Shown here: positions 1 through 7,717 of the stretch, one piece after another
Layout of the letters: each line of letters starts with the position of its first letter
How positions within the stretch are numbered: position 1 is the stretch's first letter
NCBI GenBank assembly: GCA_004368235.1
Contig: JXTW01000003.1
Span: 36,778 to 100,777, forward strand
From: Helicobacter anseris
GTDB taxonomy: Bacteria; Campylobacterota; Campylobacteria; Campylobacterales; Helicobacteraceae
Direction of reading: 5' to 3'
DNA length: 64,000 bases
Notes under the pieces: generated by a model
Seen by the model: only the letters and a program-made list of their open reading frames with translations
Database searches by the model: none
What the model was told of the DNA's origin: nothing
Position numbers and translations under genes: made by a program

Positions 1-4
1 ATCA

Positions 5-43
5 AATTATTTTAATGTGTAAAATTTACACATTAAAATAATT
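5..43. repeat. perfect 39-bp AT-rich palindrome
   Basis: Two 19-bp arms match perfectly around one central base (position 24). The core is AATGTGTAAA facing TTTACACATT. The site lies about 90 bp past the stop codon of the leftward AAA+ ATPase gene. It could act as an intrinsic hairpin terminator for the der/ATPase unit or as a dimeric operator for a gene left of the window. There is no GC-rich stem, so a classical terminator is not certain. The symmetry is seen directly; the function is inferred. Confidence 0.6.
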
Positions 44-61
44 AAAACTTTAATTTTATAT

Positions 62-80
62 TTAGATAAAAATTATCTAA
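62..80. repeat. 8-bp inverted repeat with 3-bp loop
   Basis: TTAGATAA and TTATCTAA are separated by AAA. The repeat sits between the AAA+ ATPase stop and the larger palindrome and overlaps the Fur-like box by a few bases. It may be part of a 3' end or an operator. The stem is weak and AT-only. Confidence 0.35.
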
Positions 81-92
81 TAATAATTATTT
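78..92. promoter_or_regulatory. candidate Fur box
   Basis: TAATAATAATTATTT matches the 7-1-7 H. pylori holo-Fur consensus (TAATAAT-N-ATTATTA) at all but the last base. The genes to the right point toward this site, so any regulated gene would lie left of the window on the minus strand. AT-rich genomes produce such matches by chance, so this is only a candidate. Confidence 0.3.
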
Positions 93-134
93 CTTTTTGA
101 AACATACATACTTTGCTTGGGATTCTTGGGATTA

Positions 135-1877
135 TTAGATTCCAAAACCTAAATTTTTTTGCCCATCAAATTGATTTTTTATCTCTTTTTGGATTTGAAT
201 CAAAAAGTCCTCATATTCAAAAATAGGCTTTGTCTTTAGTGCTACAAGATAGGCTGTATTTTTAATAACCATGGTGATCTGTGCCCCACTTAATGGAAAC
301 TCTGCTAGTTTTTTGATGAGATGTTGAGGTTGACAACTTTTTTTTGCTTCATCTTTAAAACAGGCATTTTTAGGGAGATTTTGTTCCCAGATTCGTATTC
401 TTTGTTCTAGATTTGGGCGCTTAAACTCGATTTTATAGTTAAAACGTCTAGAAAAAGCCATATCAATATTTTCTAAAAGATTTGTTGTAGCAATGAGGAT
501 ACCTTCAAATTTTTCTATTTGTTCCAAAAAGATGTTTTGCATTTGATTGTGCATTTTATCAACACCATTTCCACTTGAACCTCTTAGACTTAGAAACTGA
601 TCTGCTTCATCAAGTAATAAAAGGGGAGGATTTTTTAATTGCTTGCTAATTTCTTTATAATCGTCAAATATTTTTCTTACATTTTTTTCTGATTCGCCTA
701 TATACATTGATAAAACTTTAGAGCAATCTAGGCTCAATACTTGTTTTTTGAGACTTTTGGCTAAGGCAAGTGCACTCATACTTTTGCCGGTACCGGGGGA
801 ACCATAAAGGATTATTTTAGCATCTATGCCTTTTTTATCTTTAATTCCCCATAGTTTTAAGAGTTTGGCTACTTCTGGTGTAGATTGATGAAGAATAGTT
901 TTAAAGATCTGATGAGTACTTTCAGGTATAACAACCTGATCAAGACTAATTTTTGGGTCAATAAGCTCAAAAATATCCTGTTCTTTAATTAGATTTTGGA
1001 GAGATATTTTATTTTGTGTATTTTTTTGTTTGGGATAGAGGATTTTTTGCAAAATTTCTTCTCTTATATAAAATGTGCGAGAGAAGCCACCAAATGGATT
1101 TAATAGCTCATCATAATCTAATAGTTTCTTTTCTAAAAGAGTGCTATGCTCATCAAGTAAGGCGCGATTTTTTATTTTGTCATATTCATCTTTGCTAATA
1201 AGTTCTATAAGACTATTCATATCGCGTAAGTTTTCATTTCCACCAGAGTATTCTTCTTTTAGTAGGGCAAAAAATATAATTTCTTCTTTTGCATTAAGCT
1301 GATTTTCACTAATTAAACGTTCTAATGCAATAGGGGTTTTGGTGATTTTTAATCTAGCAGCAATTTTTTCTTCTGCGAGTTTAAGGATAGATGATGTTTT
1401 GCTCGGAGTATTGGGTTTTTCAACAGAGAGTTTTTGGATTAAAGATACGCGAGAGAATTGATCTTTAAGATATTCTAATGGATCATCATAAGGAGTGATC
1501 TCTGCAAGCTCTGTTTTGTCATCTCTACCTTCTATTAGCCTTAAAAAACTAACGCTTAAGCTAATATCAAGATATAAAAGCTCTAGTAATCCAGCTTGCG
1601 TATTATCTAATGGTACAAAGCTATTTTCTGTGATATAGCCTAGTTCAAAAAGTTTTTGGAAATGGATTAAATAGGATAGAACATCTTTTTTATTTTGTGG
1701 AGAAAAAATTTTTAGTATAAGTGCATTGATACTGCATTCTTGCACTCCAGATAGATAATCATCCAACATAGTTTGCAGAATTTTAATCTCACTTTCTTGA
1801 CATTTCAGGCTTTGAGCTAGTTTAGATTTTATTCCTAGTGTTAGAAAGTCATCAAGTTGGTTAAAGAGATCTTGCAT
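135..1877 (-). CDS. AAA+ family ATPase with unknown N-terminal region
   Basis: A 580-residue protein whose C-terminal third is a classical AAA+ module: Walker A GSPGTGKS near residue 360, Walker B LLLLDEAD, a sensor-type ATTN, then RRF with arginines suitable for a finger. The first 300 or so residues are mostly helical and charged and I do not recognise them. There is no signal peptide or membrane segment. The ATG directly follows the der stop codon and a GGAGG lies five bases upstream of it, so it should be translated together with der. The domain resembles FtsH/Cdc48-type single-AAA remodelers, but it has no protease motif. The substrate is unknown. Pairing with a ribosome-assembly GTPase might hint at a role in assembly or quality control, but that is inference. 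Confidence 0.8.
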   Translation of the reverse strand: MQDLFNQLDDFLTLGIKSKLAQSLKCQESEIKILQTMLDDYLSGVQECSINALILKIFSPQNKKDVLSYLIHFQKLFELGYITENSFVPLDNTQAGLLELLYLDISLSVSFLRLIEGRDDKTELAEITPYDDPLEYLKDQFSRVSLIQKLSVEKPNTPSKTSSILKLAEEKIAARLKITKTPIALERLISENQLNAKEEIIFFALLKEEYSGGNENLRDMNSLIELISKDEYDKIKNRALLDEHSTLLEKKLLDYDELLNPFGGFSRTFYIREEILQKILYPKQKNTQNKISLQNLIKEQDIFELIDPKISLDQVVIPESTHQIFKTILHQSTPEVAKLLKLWGIKDKKGIDAKIILYGSPGTGKSMSALALAKSLKKQVLSLDCSKVLSMYIGESEKNVRKIFDDYKEISKQLKNPPLLLLDEADQFLSLRGSSGNGVDKMHNQMQNIFLEQIEKFEGILIATTNLLENIDMAFSRRFNYKIEFKRPNLEQRIRIWEQNLPKNACFKDEAKKSCQPQHLIKKLAEFPLSGAQITMVIKNTAYLVALKTKPIFEYEDFLIQIQKEIKNQFDGQKNLGFGI

Positions 1878-3329
1878 TTAATCCTCCAAATTATATCCCT
1901 CATGGTTTGTGGTATCGTGATATTCTTGTTTTGTTGCTGATGTATTCTTTGGATATTCTTCTAATTTGGAAGATTTTTTATCTTTTGGGATAAGAATTAA
2001 TGGCGTGCCTTCAAACTCAAATTTTTGACGTAAGAAATTGACTAAATATCTCTTGTAGCTAAAGTGAAGGGATTTTGGACGATTCATAATGAGGCTTATT
2101 TGTGGTGGGCAAGTATCATATTGTGTTGCATAATAGATTCTAACTAGTTTGCCATGATCGCTTGGAAGTGGGTGACGTTTAGTTGCTTCCATGATTGCTG
2201 TATTTAATTGACTTGTAGGAATGCGATAAGAAAAGTTGTTATAAACTTGCAAAATTTTTTCTTTTAACTCTTTAATGTGGCGTTTATTTAGCGCGCTAAG
2301 AGTGATAATAGGGGCAAACTCTAAGAATTTAAACTTATATTTTAACTCTGCTATAATCTCTTTATATTCTTTAATTCGAATATCCCATTTGTTCAAGACG
2401 ATAATAATCCCTAAATGATGCTTACTAGCTAGCGAGCTTATGCGTTCATCAAGTTCAACAAAATTAGTACTAGCATCTAATACTAAAAGTGCAAGATTAC
2501 TTTTTTGCAATATTTTGTTAGTGCGATCTAGGGCATATTTTTCAATCCCTTTAATTTTGCTTGCTCGTCTAAGACCGGCAGTATCAATAAAAGTTAAACG
2601 GTGATTTTGATAGATAATGCTTTCATCAACAGGATCAATTGTCGTGCCAGCAATATTGCTTACTATGCTTCTATCTTCCCCGATGAGAGCATTTAAAATA
2701 GAGCTTTTACCTACATTGACTCTCCCGATAATACCAATAGATATTTCTGGTAAATTTGGTTGGTTGTCTATTTGATTTGATAGATCTATCCATTCTTCAA
2801 ATCCAAGATCTTTACTGGAAGCCATATTTTGATTAATATTTTCAAATCCTAGAGTATTTAAAATTTGGGTAATGAGAAAGTTTACTCCTCGATTGTGGCT
2901 AACTGAAATATAAAAACATGCCTTGGCTCCAAAGCTTTCAAATTCATAAGCAATTTGTTTTTCTTTATCATTATCAATTTTATTAACAACTAAAAAACAA
3001 GGCACGCCTATTTTTTGAAGTTGATAAAAAAGTTTCCTATCTTCATCATCTGGAGTACATTTACCATCTACAAGATAGAGGATAATATCAGCTTTTGTGG
3101 CAATCAAGAGTGCTTTTTGCTTAACATGTAAAAAAAGCTCATTTGATTCATCAATCCCACCTGTATCTAGAATTTCTACCTTATGACCTAAAAGATCAAT
3201 TACTTTTTTATTTATATCACGGGTGGTACCAGAAATATCAGAGGTGATGGCAATGCGACTTTTGGCTAATCGGTTAAAAAGCGAACTTTTACCAACATTA
3301 GGTTTTCCTAAAATGGCAATTTTTTTCAC
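1878..3329 (-). CDS. der: ribosome biogenesis GTPase Der (EngA)
   Basis: Double-GTPase protein that acts in 50S subunit maturation. The first G domain starts at once (GKPNVGKSS at residues 8-16, then DTGG and NKID). The second starts near residue 200 ([20 protein letters not shown]). A KH-like C-terminal domain follows, as is diagnostic of the family. The 483 residues include a charged, probably disordered tail of about 35 residues ending in NLED. The gene is upstream of and coupled to the AAA+ ATPase. It is transcribed divergently from the secreted protein at 3469, with 139 bp between them. Confidence 0.97.
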   Translation of the reverse strand: MKKIAILGKPNVGKSSLFNRLAKSRIAITSDISGTTRDINKKVIDLLGHKVEILDTGGIDESNELFLHVKQKALLIATKADIILYLVDGKCTPDDEDRKLFYQLQKIGVPCFLVVNKIDNDKEKQIAYEFESFGAKACFYISVSHNRGVNFLITQILNTLGFENINQNMASSKDLGFEEWIDLSNQIDNQPNLPEISIGIIGRVNVGKSSILNALIGEDRSIVSNIAGTTIDPVDESIIYQNHRLTFIDTAGLRRASKIKGIEKYALDRTNKILQKSNLALLVLDASTNFVELDERISSLASKHHLGIIIVLNKWDIRIKEYKEIIAELKYKFKFLEFAPIITLSALNKRHIKELKEKILQVYNNFSYRIPTSQLNTAIMEATKRHPLPSDHGKLVRIYYATQYDTCPPQISLIMNRPKSLHFSYKRYLVNFLRQKFEFEGTPLILIPKDKKSSKLEEYPKNTSATKQEYHDTTNHEGYNLED

Positions 3330-3404
3330 ATATAATCCTTGAGATAAACATTCATTCTAATGATAGCTAAAAGTTTTCAATAGCATTTAATTTGGTCGGC
3401 TAAG

Positions 3405-3420
3405 TGGCATAAAAATTGCT
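3405..3420 (+). promoter_or_regulatory. sigma54 (RpoN)-type promoter
   Basis: TGGCATAAAAATTGCT matches the -24/-12 consensus (TGGCACG-N4-TTGCW), with correct spacing between the GG and GC elements. The predicted start near 3431 leaves a leader of about 38 bases before the ATG at 3469. In Helicobacter the known RpoN regulon is mainly middle flagellar genes under the FlgS/FlgR system. The match is seen; use in vivo is inferred. Confidence 0.7.
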
Positions 3421-3468
3421 TAAAATGATGCTAAAATGATAATTTTAAGATTTCTAAGAATGGAATAA

Positions 3469-4833
3469 ATGATGAAAAGATCACTTGCAGTATTGGTTTT
3501 ATTTGGTGGATTTAATTTTGTGATGGCTAATGATATTCCTGATTTATCTGGGCTTGTAGTAGATCAAGCGCAGAGTGCTAATACCAATCAAGAACAAAGC
3601 AAGGTTGATAAGCCAGAAGATTCCACTGTGCCAGATTTGCAAATACCATCTTTAGAGACCTTGCCTCAAAACAATGAAAATACTCAAACTTCACAAGAGG
3701 CATTGCCAGATTTGAATATATCTCCACTAACAAATGATAAAAATATACCAAAACCCGAACCTAAAGAAGATACAATAGAGCTGCCTAAAGAGAAATTTTC
3801 AGCAATGCCAGAAGAAAAGAAAGGTATCATTAAATCAGGACCAGGTGTAGCTAAGCAAGAGGCAGATAAAAAAAGGCTAGAAACTAAAAAAGCAAAACAA
3901 GAAGCTAAAAATACCAAAAAGGCTAAAGCACAAGTAGATACTTCTTTGCTTCCTAATCTTGAAGTAAAAGAAAATGCAATAGAAAATAAAAGCAAGGATG
4001 AGAATATTCAAGATCTTGGAGATCTTTCAAATATATCTAGAATGAAAGAAGCTTCTGATAATTCAGCCACGACATCTGTTGATGCAGCATCTAAAGTATC
4101 TGATGGCGCATCAGAAAATCAAGAAGAGCTTAATGATGAAGCCTATCTTTATGATGAAGATGATCATGGTATAAAATTAGATCAGGATTTTTCTAATACT
4201 CCTGTAGAAATTGGAAAATCTAAAGAGGTCAGTAATGATAATAATGCAACAAAGGATGAGAAGTCTAAGGATGTTAAATCTATTAAAGCACCTAAGGTTC
4301 AATTAGAAGAAAATACAGCTAGTTCTAAGAGTGATGCTAATAAGGAAGTGAGTTTTGTACAAGAGGATTTTTATGAGTTAGATGATGATGATTTTGAGTT
4401 TGAGGTATCTAATAGCGGTAAAAATAAGGAGTATTTATTGCGTGTTACAAGTCTTGATTTAGAAGCATTTGTCAATGGACAAAGCTATGATGAAAAAAAT
4501 CAGGTACAAACTTTTGGTGTTAATGATAATTTTACACAAATTCTAAGCAAGGATGGGAGGATTAAAGAGTATAAGTTTTATCAAAAAGGTGCTAAGAAAA
4601 ATACTATTTTAAATACTATGCGTATGCCACTAGAAAAAATTGATTTTGATACCTTTAAGATTGTAGCCAAGTCTTTACCACATTTTTTTGATGCGACTGC
4701 TTGTAAAGTAATTATTAAAAAAGAGCTTAATGCTACACTTAATCAAAGCAAAGAAGTGATTATGGATTTAGATATAAAAAGGGAGTTAAAAAATACAACA
4801 AATTTTAAGTTATTTTTAGAATGTCCAAGATAA
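3469..4833 (+). CDS. secreted or periplasmic protein, unknown function, PDL-motif repeats
   Basis: A 454-residue protein that I do not recognise. It has a clear signal peptide (basic MMKR, hydrophobic core, cleavage likely after VMA at residue 20). Residues 21 to about 310 are low-complexity, rich in Lys, Glu, Asp, Ser and Asn. They contain a recurring short motif: IPDL at 23, VPDL at 54, LPDL at 79 and LPNL at 161. A compact C-terminal domain of about 130 residues (from YLLRVTSLD to the end) looks folded, with two Cys residues that could pair in the periplasm. It is the first gene after a sigma54-type promoter and lies 4 bp before the next gene. The flagellar sigma factor suggests an envelope or motility role; this is not shown. 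Confidence 0.75.
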   Translation: MMKRSLAVLVLFGGFNFVMANDIPDLSGLVVDQAQSANTNQEQSKVDKPEDSTVPDLQIPSLETLPQNNENTQTSQEALPDLNISPLTNDKNIPKPEPKEDTIELPKEKFSAMPEEKKGIIKSGPGVAKQEADKKRLETKKAKQEAKNTKKAKAQVDTSLLPNLEVKENAIENKSKDENIQDLGDLSNISRMKEASDNSATTSVDAASKVSDGASENQEELNDEAYLYDEDDHGIKLDQDFSNTPVEIGKSKEVSNDNNATKDEKSKDVKSIKAPKVQLEENTASSKSDANKEVSFVQEDFYELDDDDFEFEVSNSGKNKEYLLRVTSLDLEAFVNGQSYDEKNQVQTFGVNDNFTQILSKDGRIKEYKFYQKGAKKNTILNTMRMPLEKIDFDTFKIVAKSLPHFFDATACKVIIKKELNATLNQSKEVIMDLDIKRELKNTTNFKLFLECPR

Positions 4834-4837
4834 ATAG

Positions 4838-5455
4838 ATGATGAATAATGATGATAAAATTTTACAGAGCAGATGTTTTGGTGCTGTGTATGCAGCTTTG
4901 GTAATGTTAAAAGATAGGGGCGATACTCTAATGGGTAAAAGCTGTATAGTCTTTGGTAATAGAGAGTATACTAGGGTTTTAAAAACTTTGCTTGCTAGTG
5001 TAGATTGCAGAGTAGTTGAACTGATGCAATGTGATAAGAGAGATTATAAAGTTGTTTTTATGTTAGATTCAGAAAAAATGGATTTAGCTGGTATGCAGAA
5101 ACTTTTGACTTTGCAGTGCAAATGCTTATGTGAAGTTAGCTCTGGAGAAAACAATAAGGCTATTTTAGAGCCTCAAGCTGCAAGTCTTGTTATTCAATCA
5201 AGGATTTGTTATGCACCTGCTATTTTGAGTTTTAGATTAGCAGAAATAATTTTAGAAGTTTTTGCTAGTAAGAATCTTGAGATTTCACAAACGTATTTAA
5301 GTGGACTTTTAGAATGTGCGATGTTGGGAGTTAAAGAAGAGAATGGTGCAGGGATTTTACAGGCTTGTGATGATTTAATACAAAGAGTTGGTTCTTATGC
5401 TAAACAGAAGCGTGAGCCTACAAATTTTATGCTAGGTATAGAGATTTTAAAATGA
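4838..5455 (+). CDS. orphan Rossmann-like protein resembling the amino-acid dehydrogenase C-terminal domain
   Basis: A 205-residue cytosolic protein. By eye it follows the C-terminal NAD-binding half of Leu/Phe/Glu dehydrogenases: an N-terminal helix (FGAVYAALVMLKDRG), a first beta strand with a GKSCIVFGN turn, a second strand ending VVELM, then EVSSGENNKAI and ICYAPAILSF. These resemble the family segments around GSANNQL and GIVYAPDYVIN. The usual GxGxxG is degenerate, and the catalytic substrate domain is absent. The start is one of two adjacent ATGs without a clear ribosome site, close to the preceding stop, so coupling is likely. Its stop overlaps the next start by 4 bp (ATGA). The fold assignment is my inference. 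It might be a pseudo-dehydrogenase acting as a sensor. Confidence 0.55.
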   Translation: MMNNDDKILQSRCFGAVYAALVMLKDRGDTLMGKSCIVFGNREYTRVLKTLLASVDCRVVELMQCDKRDYKVVFMLDSEKMDLAGMQKLLTLQCKCLCEVSSGENNKAILEPQAASLVIQSRICYAPAILSFRLAEIILEVFASKNLEISQTYLSGLLECAMLGVKEENGAGILQACDDLIQRVGSYAKQKREPTNFMLGIEILK

Positions 5456-6114
5456 GTTTTTTTGACTGGGAGTTTATCTGGATACATAAGACAGACTTTA
5501 TCCCGGCAATTATTTTGAGTTTAAAGCTATCTTTTTTTGGGATTTTAGGTGCTATGATATTGGGTTTTATCGCCGCAATTATCGAGTTTTATCAAGTTAA
5601 ATTTTTAAAATCTATTTTTAGGGTTTATCTCTCTGTTTCTAGAAATACTCCATTACTTATTCATTTATTTTTTCTTTATTATGGGTTAGGTCAGTTTGGT
5701 ATTAAGCTTGATGCTTTTAGTTGCGGGGTTATTGGGGTAATTTTTTTGGGCGGTAGCTATATGTGTGAGAGTTTTTTATTGGGCTTTAGATATGTAGATA
5801 AAATACAAAAAGATAGTGCCTTGGCATTAGGGTTTTCAGACAAGGATATCTTGCGTTTTATTATTTTCCCACAGAGCTTAGCAGTTTGCACCCCTTCTAT
5901 TGGAGCAAATGTTATCTTTTTGCTTAAAGAGACTTCTGTGGTGAGTGCCATAGCATTAGCAGATATTGTTTTTGTTACTAAAGATTTGATAGGTACGTAT
6001 TACAAGACTTCAGAAGCACTTTTAATGCTTATTGCAATCTATCTCATTTTACTTTTACCGCTATCTATTTTTTTTGTTTGGCTAGAACGTTATTATAAGA
6101 GGGCATTTTTTTAG
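5452..6114 (+). CDS. polar amino-acid ABC transporter permease (GlnP-type), first subunit
   Basis: A 220-residue inner-membrane permease of the His/Glu/Gln uptake (HisMQ/GlnP) family with about five hydrophobic segments. It has the cytoplasmic EAA-type coupling helix (DSALALGFSDKDILRFIIFPQ) that docks on the ATPase. RNTPLLIHLFFLYYG near residue 65 is typical of the family N-terminal half. The start overlaps the upstream gene by 4 bp, and the second permease follows after 8 bp behind AGGAG. The amino-acid class is clear from the family, but the specific substrate cannot be read from the sequence. No substrate-binding protein gene lies in this cluster. Confidence 0.9.
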   Translation: MSFFDWEFIWIHKTDFIPAIILSLKLSFFGILGAMILGFIAAIIEFYQVKFLKSIFRVYLSVSRNTPLLIHLFFLYYGLGQFGIKLDAFSCGVIGVIFLGGSYMCESFLLGFRYVDKIQKDSALALGFSDKDILRFIIFPQSLAVCTPSIGANVIFLLKETSVVSAIALADIVFVTKDLIGTYYKTSEALLMLIAIYLILLLPLSIFFVWLERYYKRAFF

Positions 6115-6122
6115 GAGCGGAT

Positions 6123-6785
6123 ATGGAAATTTTTTTAGATTCTATTACTTGGATTCGCTTAGCAGAAGGGCTTTATTATACATTCTATATTGCTTTTGCT
6201 TCTATTTTTATTTCTATCCCATGTGCTTTTTTTGTAGGATATCTAATGGCTTATAGCAGAGGCATAATTTATTTTTTATGCAGATTCTATTTAGAGTCAG
6301 TTAGGATTATTCCTATTATTGCGTGGCTTTTTTTAGTTTATTTTTCCTTGTCCTCTATATGGGAGCTTTCGGCTATAGGATCTTGTATTCTTGTTTTTAG
6401 TCTCTGGGGTATAGCAGAAGGCGCAGATCTTGTACGTGGGGCAATAAGCTCTGTTCCTGGTCATCAAATTCAATCAGCCAGAGCATTGGGTCTGGGTGAA
6501 TTGAAAATACAATTTTTTATTGTTATACCTCAAGCTTTATTACAGCTTATTCCAAGTGCGCTTAATCTTTTTACGCGTATGATTAAAACTACAGCGCTTG
6601 CTTCACTTATAGGTGTGAGTGATATTTTAAAAGTGGCGCAACAAATCATTGAAGTAGGGGCTATTAAGGCTCCTCACCTTAGTTTTTGGCTTTATGCTTT
6701 GGTGTTTTTTATCTATTATGTGATTTGTGCTCTTTTGAGTTTTTTTGCCAAGAGATTGGAAAAACGATTGGATTTTAGGAGATAG
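6123..6785 (+). CDS. polar amino-acid ABC transporter permease (GlnP-type), second subunit
   Basis: Paralogue of the preceding permease, also 220 residues, with the same membrane layout and an EAA loop (IQSARALGLGELKIQFFIVIPQALLQLIPS). ESVRIIPIIAWLFLVYFSL corresponds to the RGTPLL segment of the family. The two permeases probably form a heterodimer, as in HisQM. A strong AGGAG precedes the ATG by a few bases, and the ATPase gene follows after 2 bp. It is part of the unit that begins at the sigma54-type promoter. Confidence 0.9.
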   Translation: MEIFLDSITWIRLAEGLYYTFYIAFASIFISIPCAFFVGYLMAYSRGIIYFLCRFYLESVRIIPIIAWLFLVYFSLSSIWELSAIGSCILVFSLWGIAEGADLVRGAISSVPGHQIQSARALGLGELKIQFFIVIPQALLQLIPSALNLFTRMIKTTALASLIGVSDILKVAQQIIEVGAIKAPHLSFWLYALVFFIYYVICALLSFFAKRLEKRLDFRR

Positions 6786-6787
6786 TT

Positions 6788-7507
6788 ATGCTTGAGATAA
6801 GAAAATTAACTAAAAGCTATGATGGCAAAAATTTGATTTTAAAAGATATTTCCTTGCAGATTAAAAAGGGTGAAATTGTTGTTATTTTGGGTCCTAGTGG
6901 ATGCGGTAAAAGTACATTTTTGCGTTGCTTGAATGGGCTAGAGATGATGAGTAGTGGAGAGATTTATTTAGATTCTAAGTTAATAGATAGAAGGGATTGG
7001 GGTTATGTGCGTCAAAAAATAGGCATGGTTTTTCAAAATTATGAACTTTTTTGGCATATGAGTGTGATGGATAATCTTTTGCTTGCACCAATGAAGGTGC
7101 AAAAAAGAAAATATAAAGAAGTGCTACATGAGGCTCAAAAACTTTTAGTAAGAATGGGACTTGAAGGGAAGATGCATGCTATGCCACGTGAACTTTCTGG
7201 TGGGCAAAAACAAAGAGTGGCAATTGCAAGAGCATTATGTATGCATCCAGAAATATTACTTTTAGATGAAATTACTGCTTCATTGGATCCAGAAATGGTC
7301 AAAGAAGTACTAGAAATTATTAAAGGTCTTGCTAATGAAGGCATGACGATGATTATGGTTACACATGAGATGCGTTTTGTTAGACATATTGCAGATAGAA
7401 TCTTATTTTTTGATAAGGGTGAGATTTTGTTGGATTCTACCCCAGAAGAGTTTTTTATGACAACAAATCCTCGTATTAGAAGATTTCTTGATACTTTTGA
7501 GTTTTAA
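6788..7507 (+). CDS. glnQ: polar amino-acid ABC transporter ATP-binding protein (GlnQ-type)
   Basis: A 239-residue ATPase with Walker A GPSGCGKST at residues 35-43, Q-loop GMVFQNYELF, signature LSGGQKQR, Walker B LLLDEITASLDP and switch His in MVTHEM. The ELF after the Q-loop and the overall length fit the HisP/GlnQ group. Note ITASLD where most members have ATSALD. It is the last gene of the unit. The 210 bp downstream contain no glnH-like gene, so the binding protein must be encoded elsewhere or be replaced. Confidence 0.93.
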   Translation: MLEIRKLTKSYDGKNLILKDISLQIKKGEIVVILGPSGCGKSTFLRCLNGLEMMSSGEIYLDSKLIDRRDWGYVRQKIGMVFQNYELFWHMSVMDNLLLAPMKVQKRKYKEVLHEAQKLLVRMGLEGKMHAMPRELSGGQKQRVAIARALCMHPEILLLDEITASLDPEMVKEVLEIIKGLANEGMTMIMVTHEMRFVRHIADRILFFDKGEILLDSTPEEFFMTTNPRIRRFLDTFEF

Positions 7508-7717
7508 GGATATTCGAGAAGCTAAGTTTTAAAGTTATGCCCATTTCCCAAGAAATTTATAGATATTATTATATTTATTATCATGAGAGTAGTATTTTAT
7601 CCATTGCATTTTTATTTGTTGTTTCTTATTTTTAAAATGTAAAAGTTTATTTTTATCTATTTAAAAATATCAATTTTTCTTTAGCATATTGCTTATTTTG
7701 AAAGTTTGATGGTAATC
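7508..7717. other. non-coding gap after glnQ
   Basis: This AT-rich stretch separates the plus-strand transporter unit from the minus-strand glycosyltransferase. I see no open frame with a ribosome site, no remnant of a binding-protein gene and no convincing hairpin terminator. Confidence 0.5.

Noticed and set aside
3684-3995. Minus-strand open frame of about 100 codons inside the secreted-protein gene
   Set aside because: It is the mirror of a low-complexity coding region, has no ribosome site and gives a Ser/Leu-rich product without a family look.
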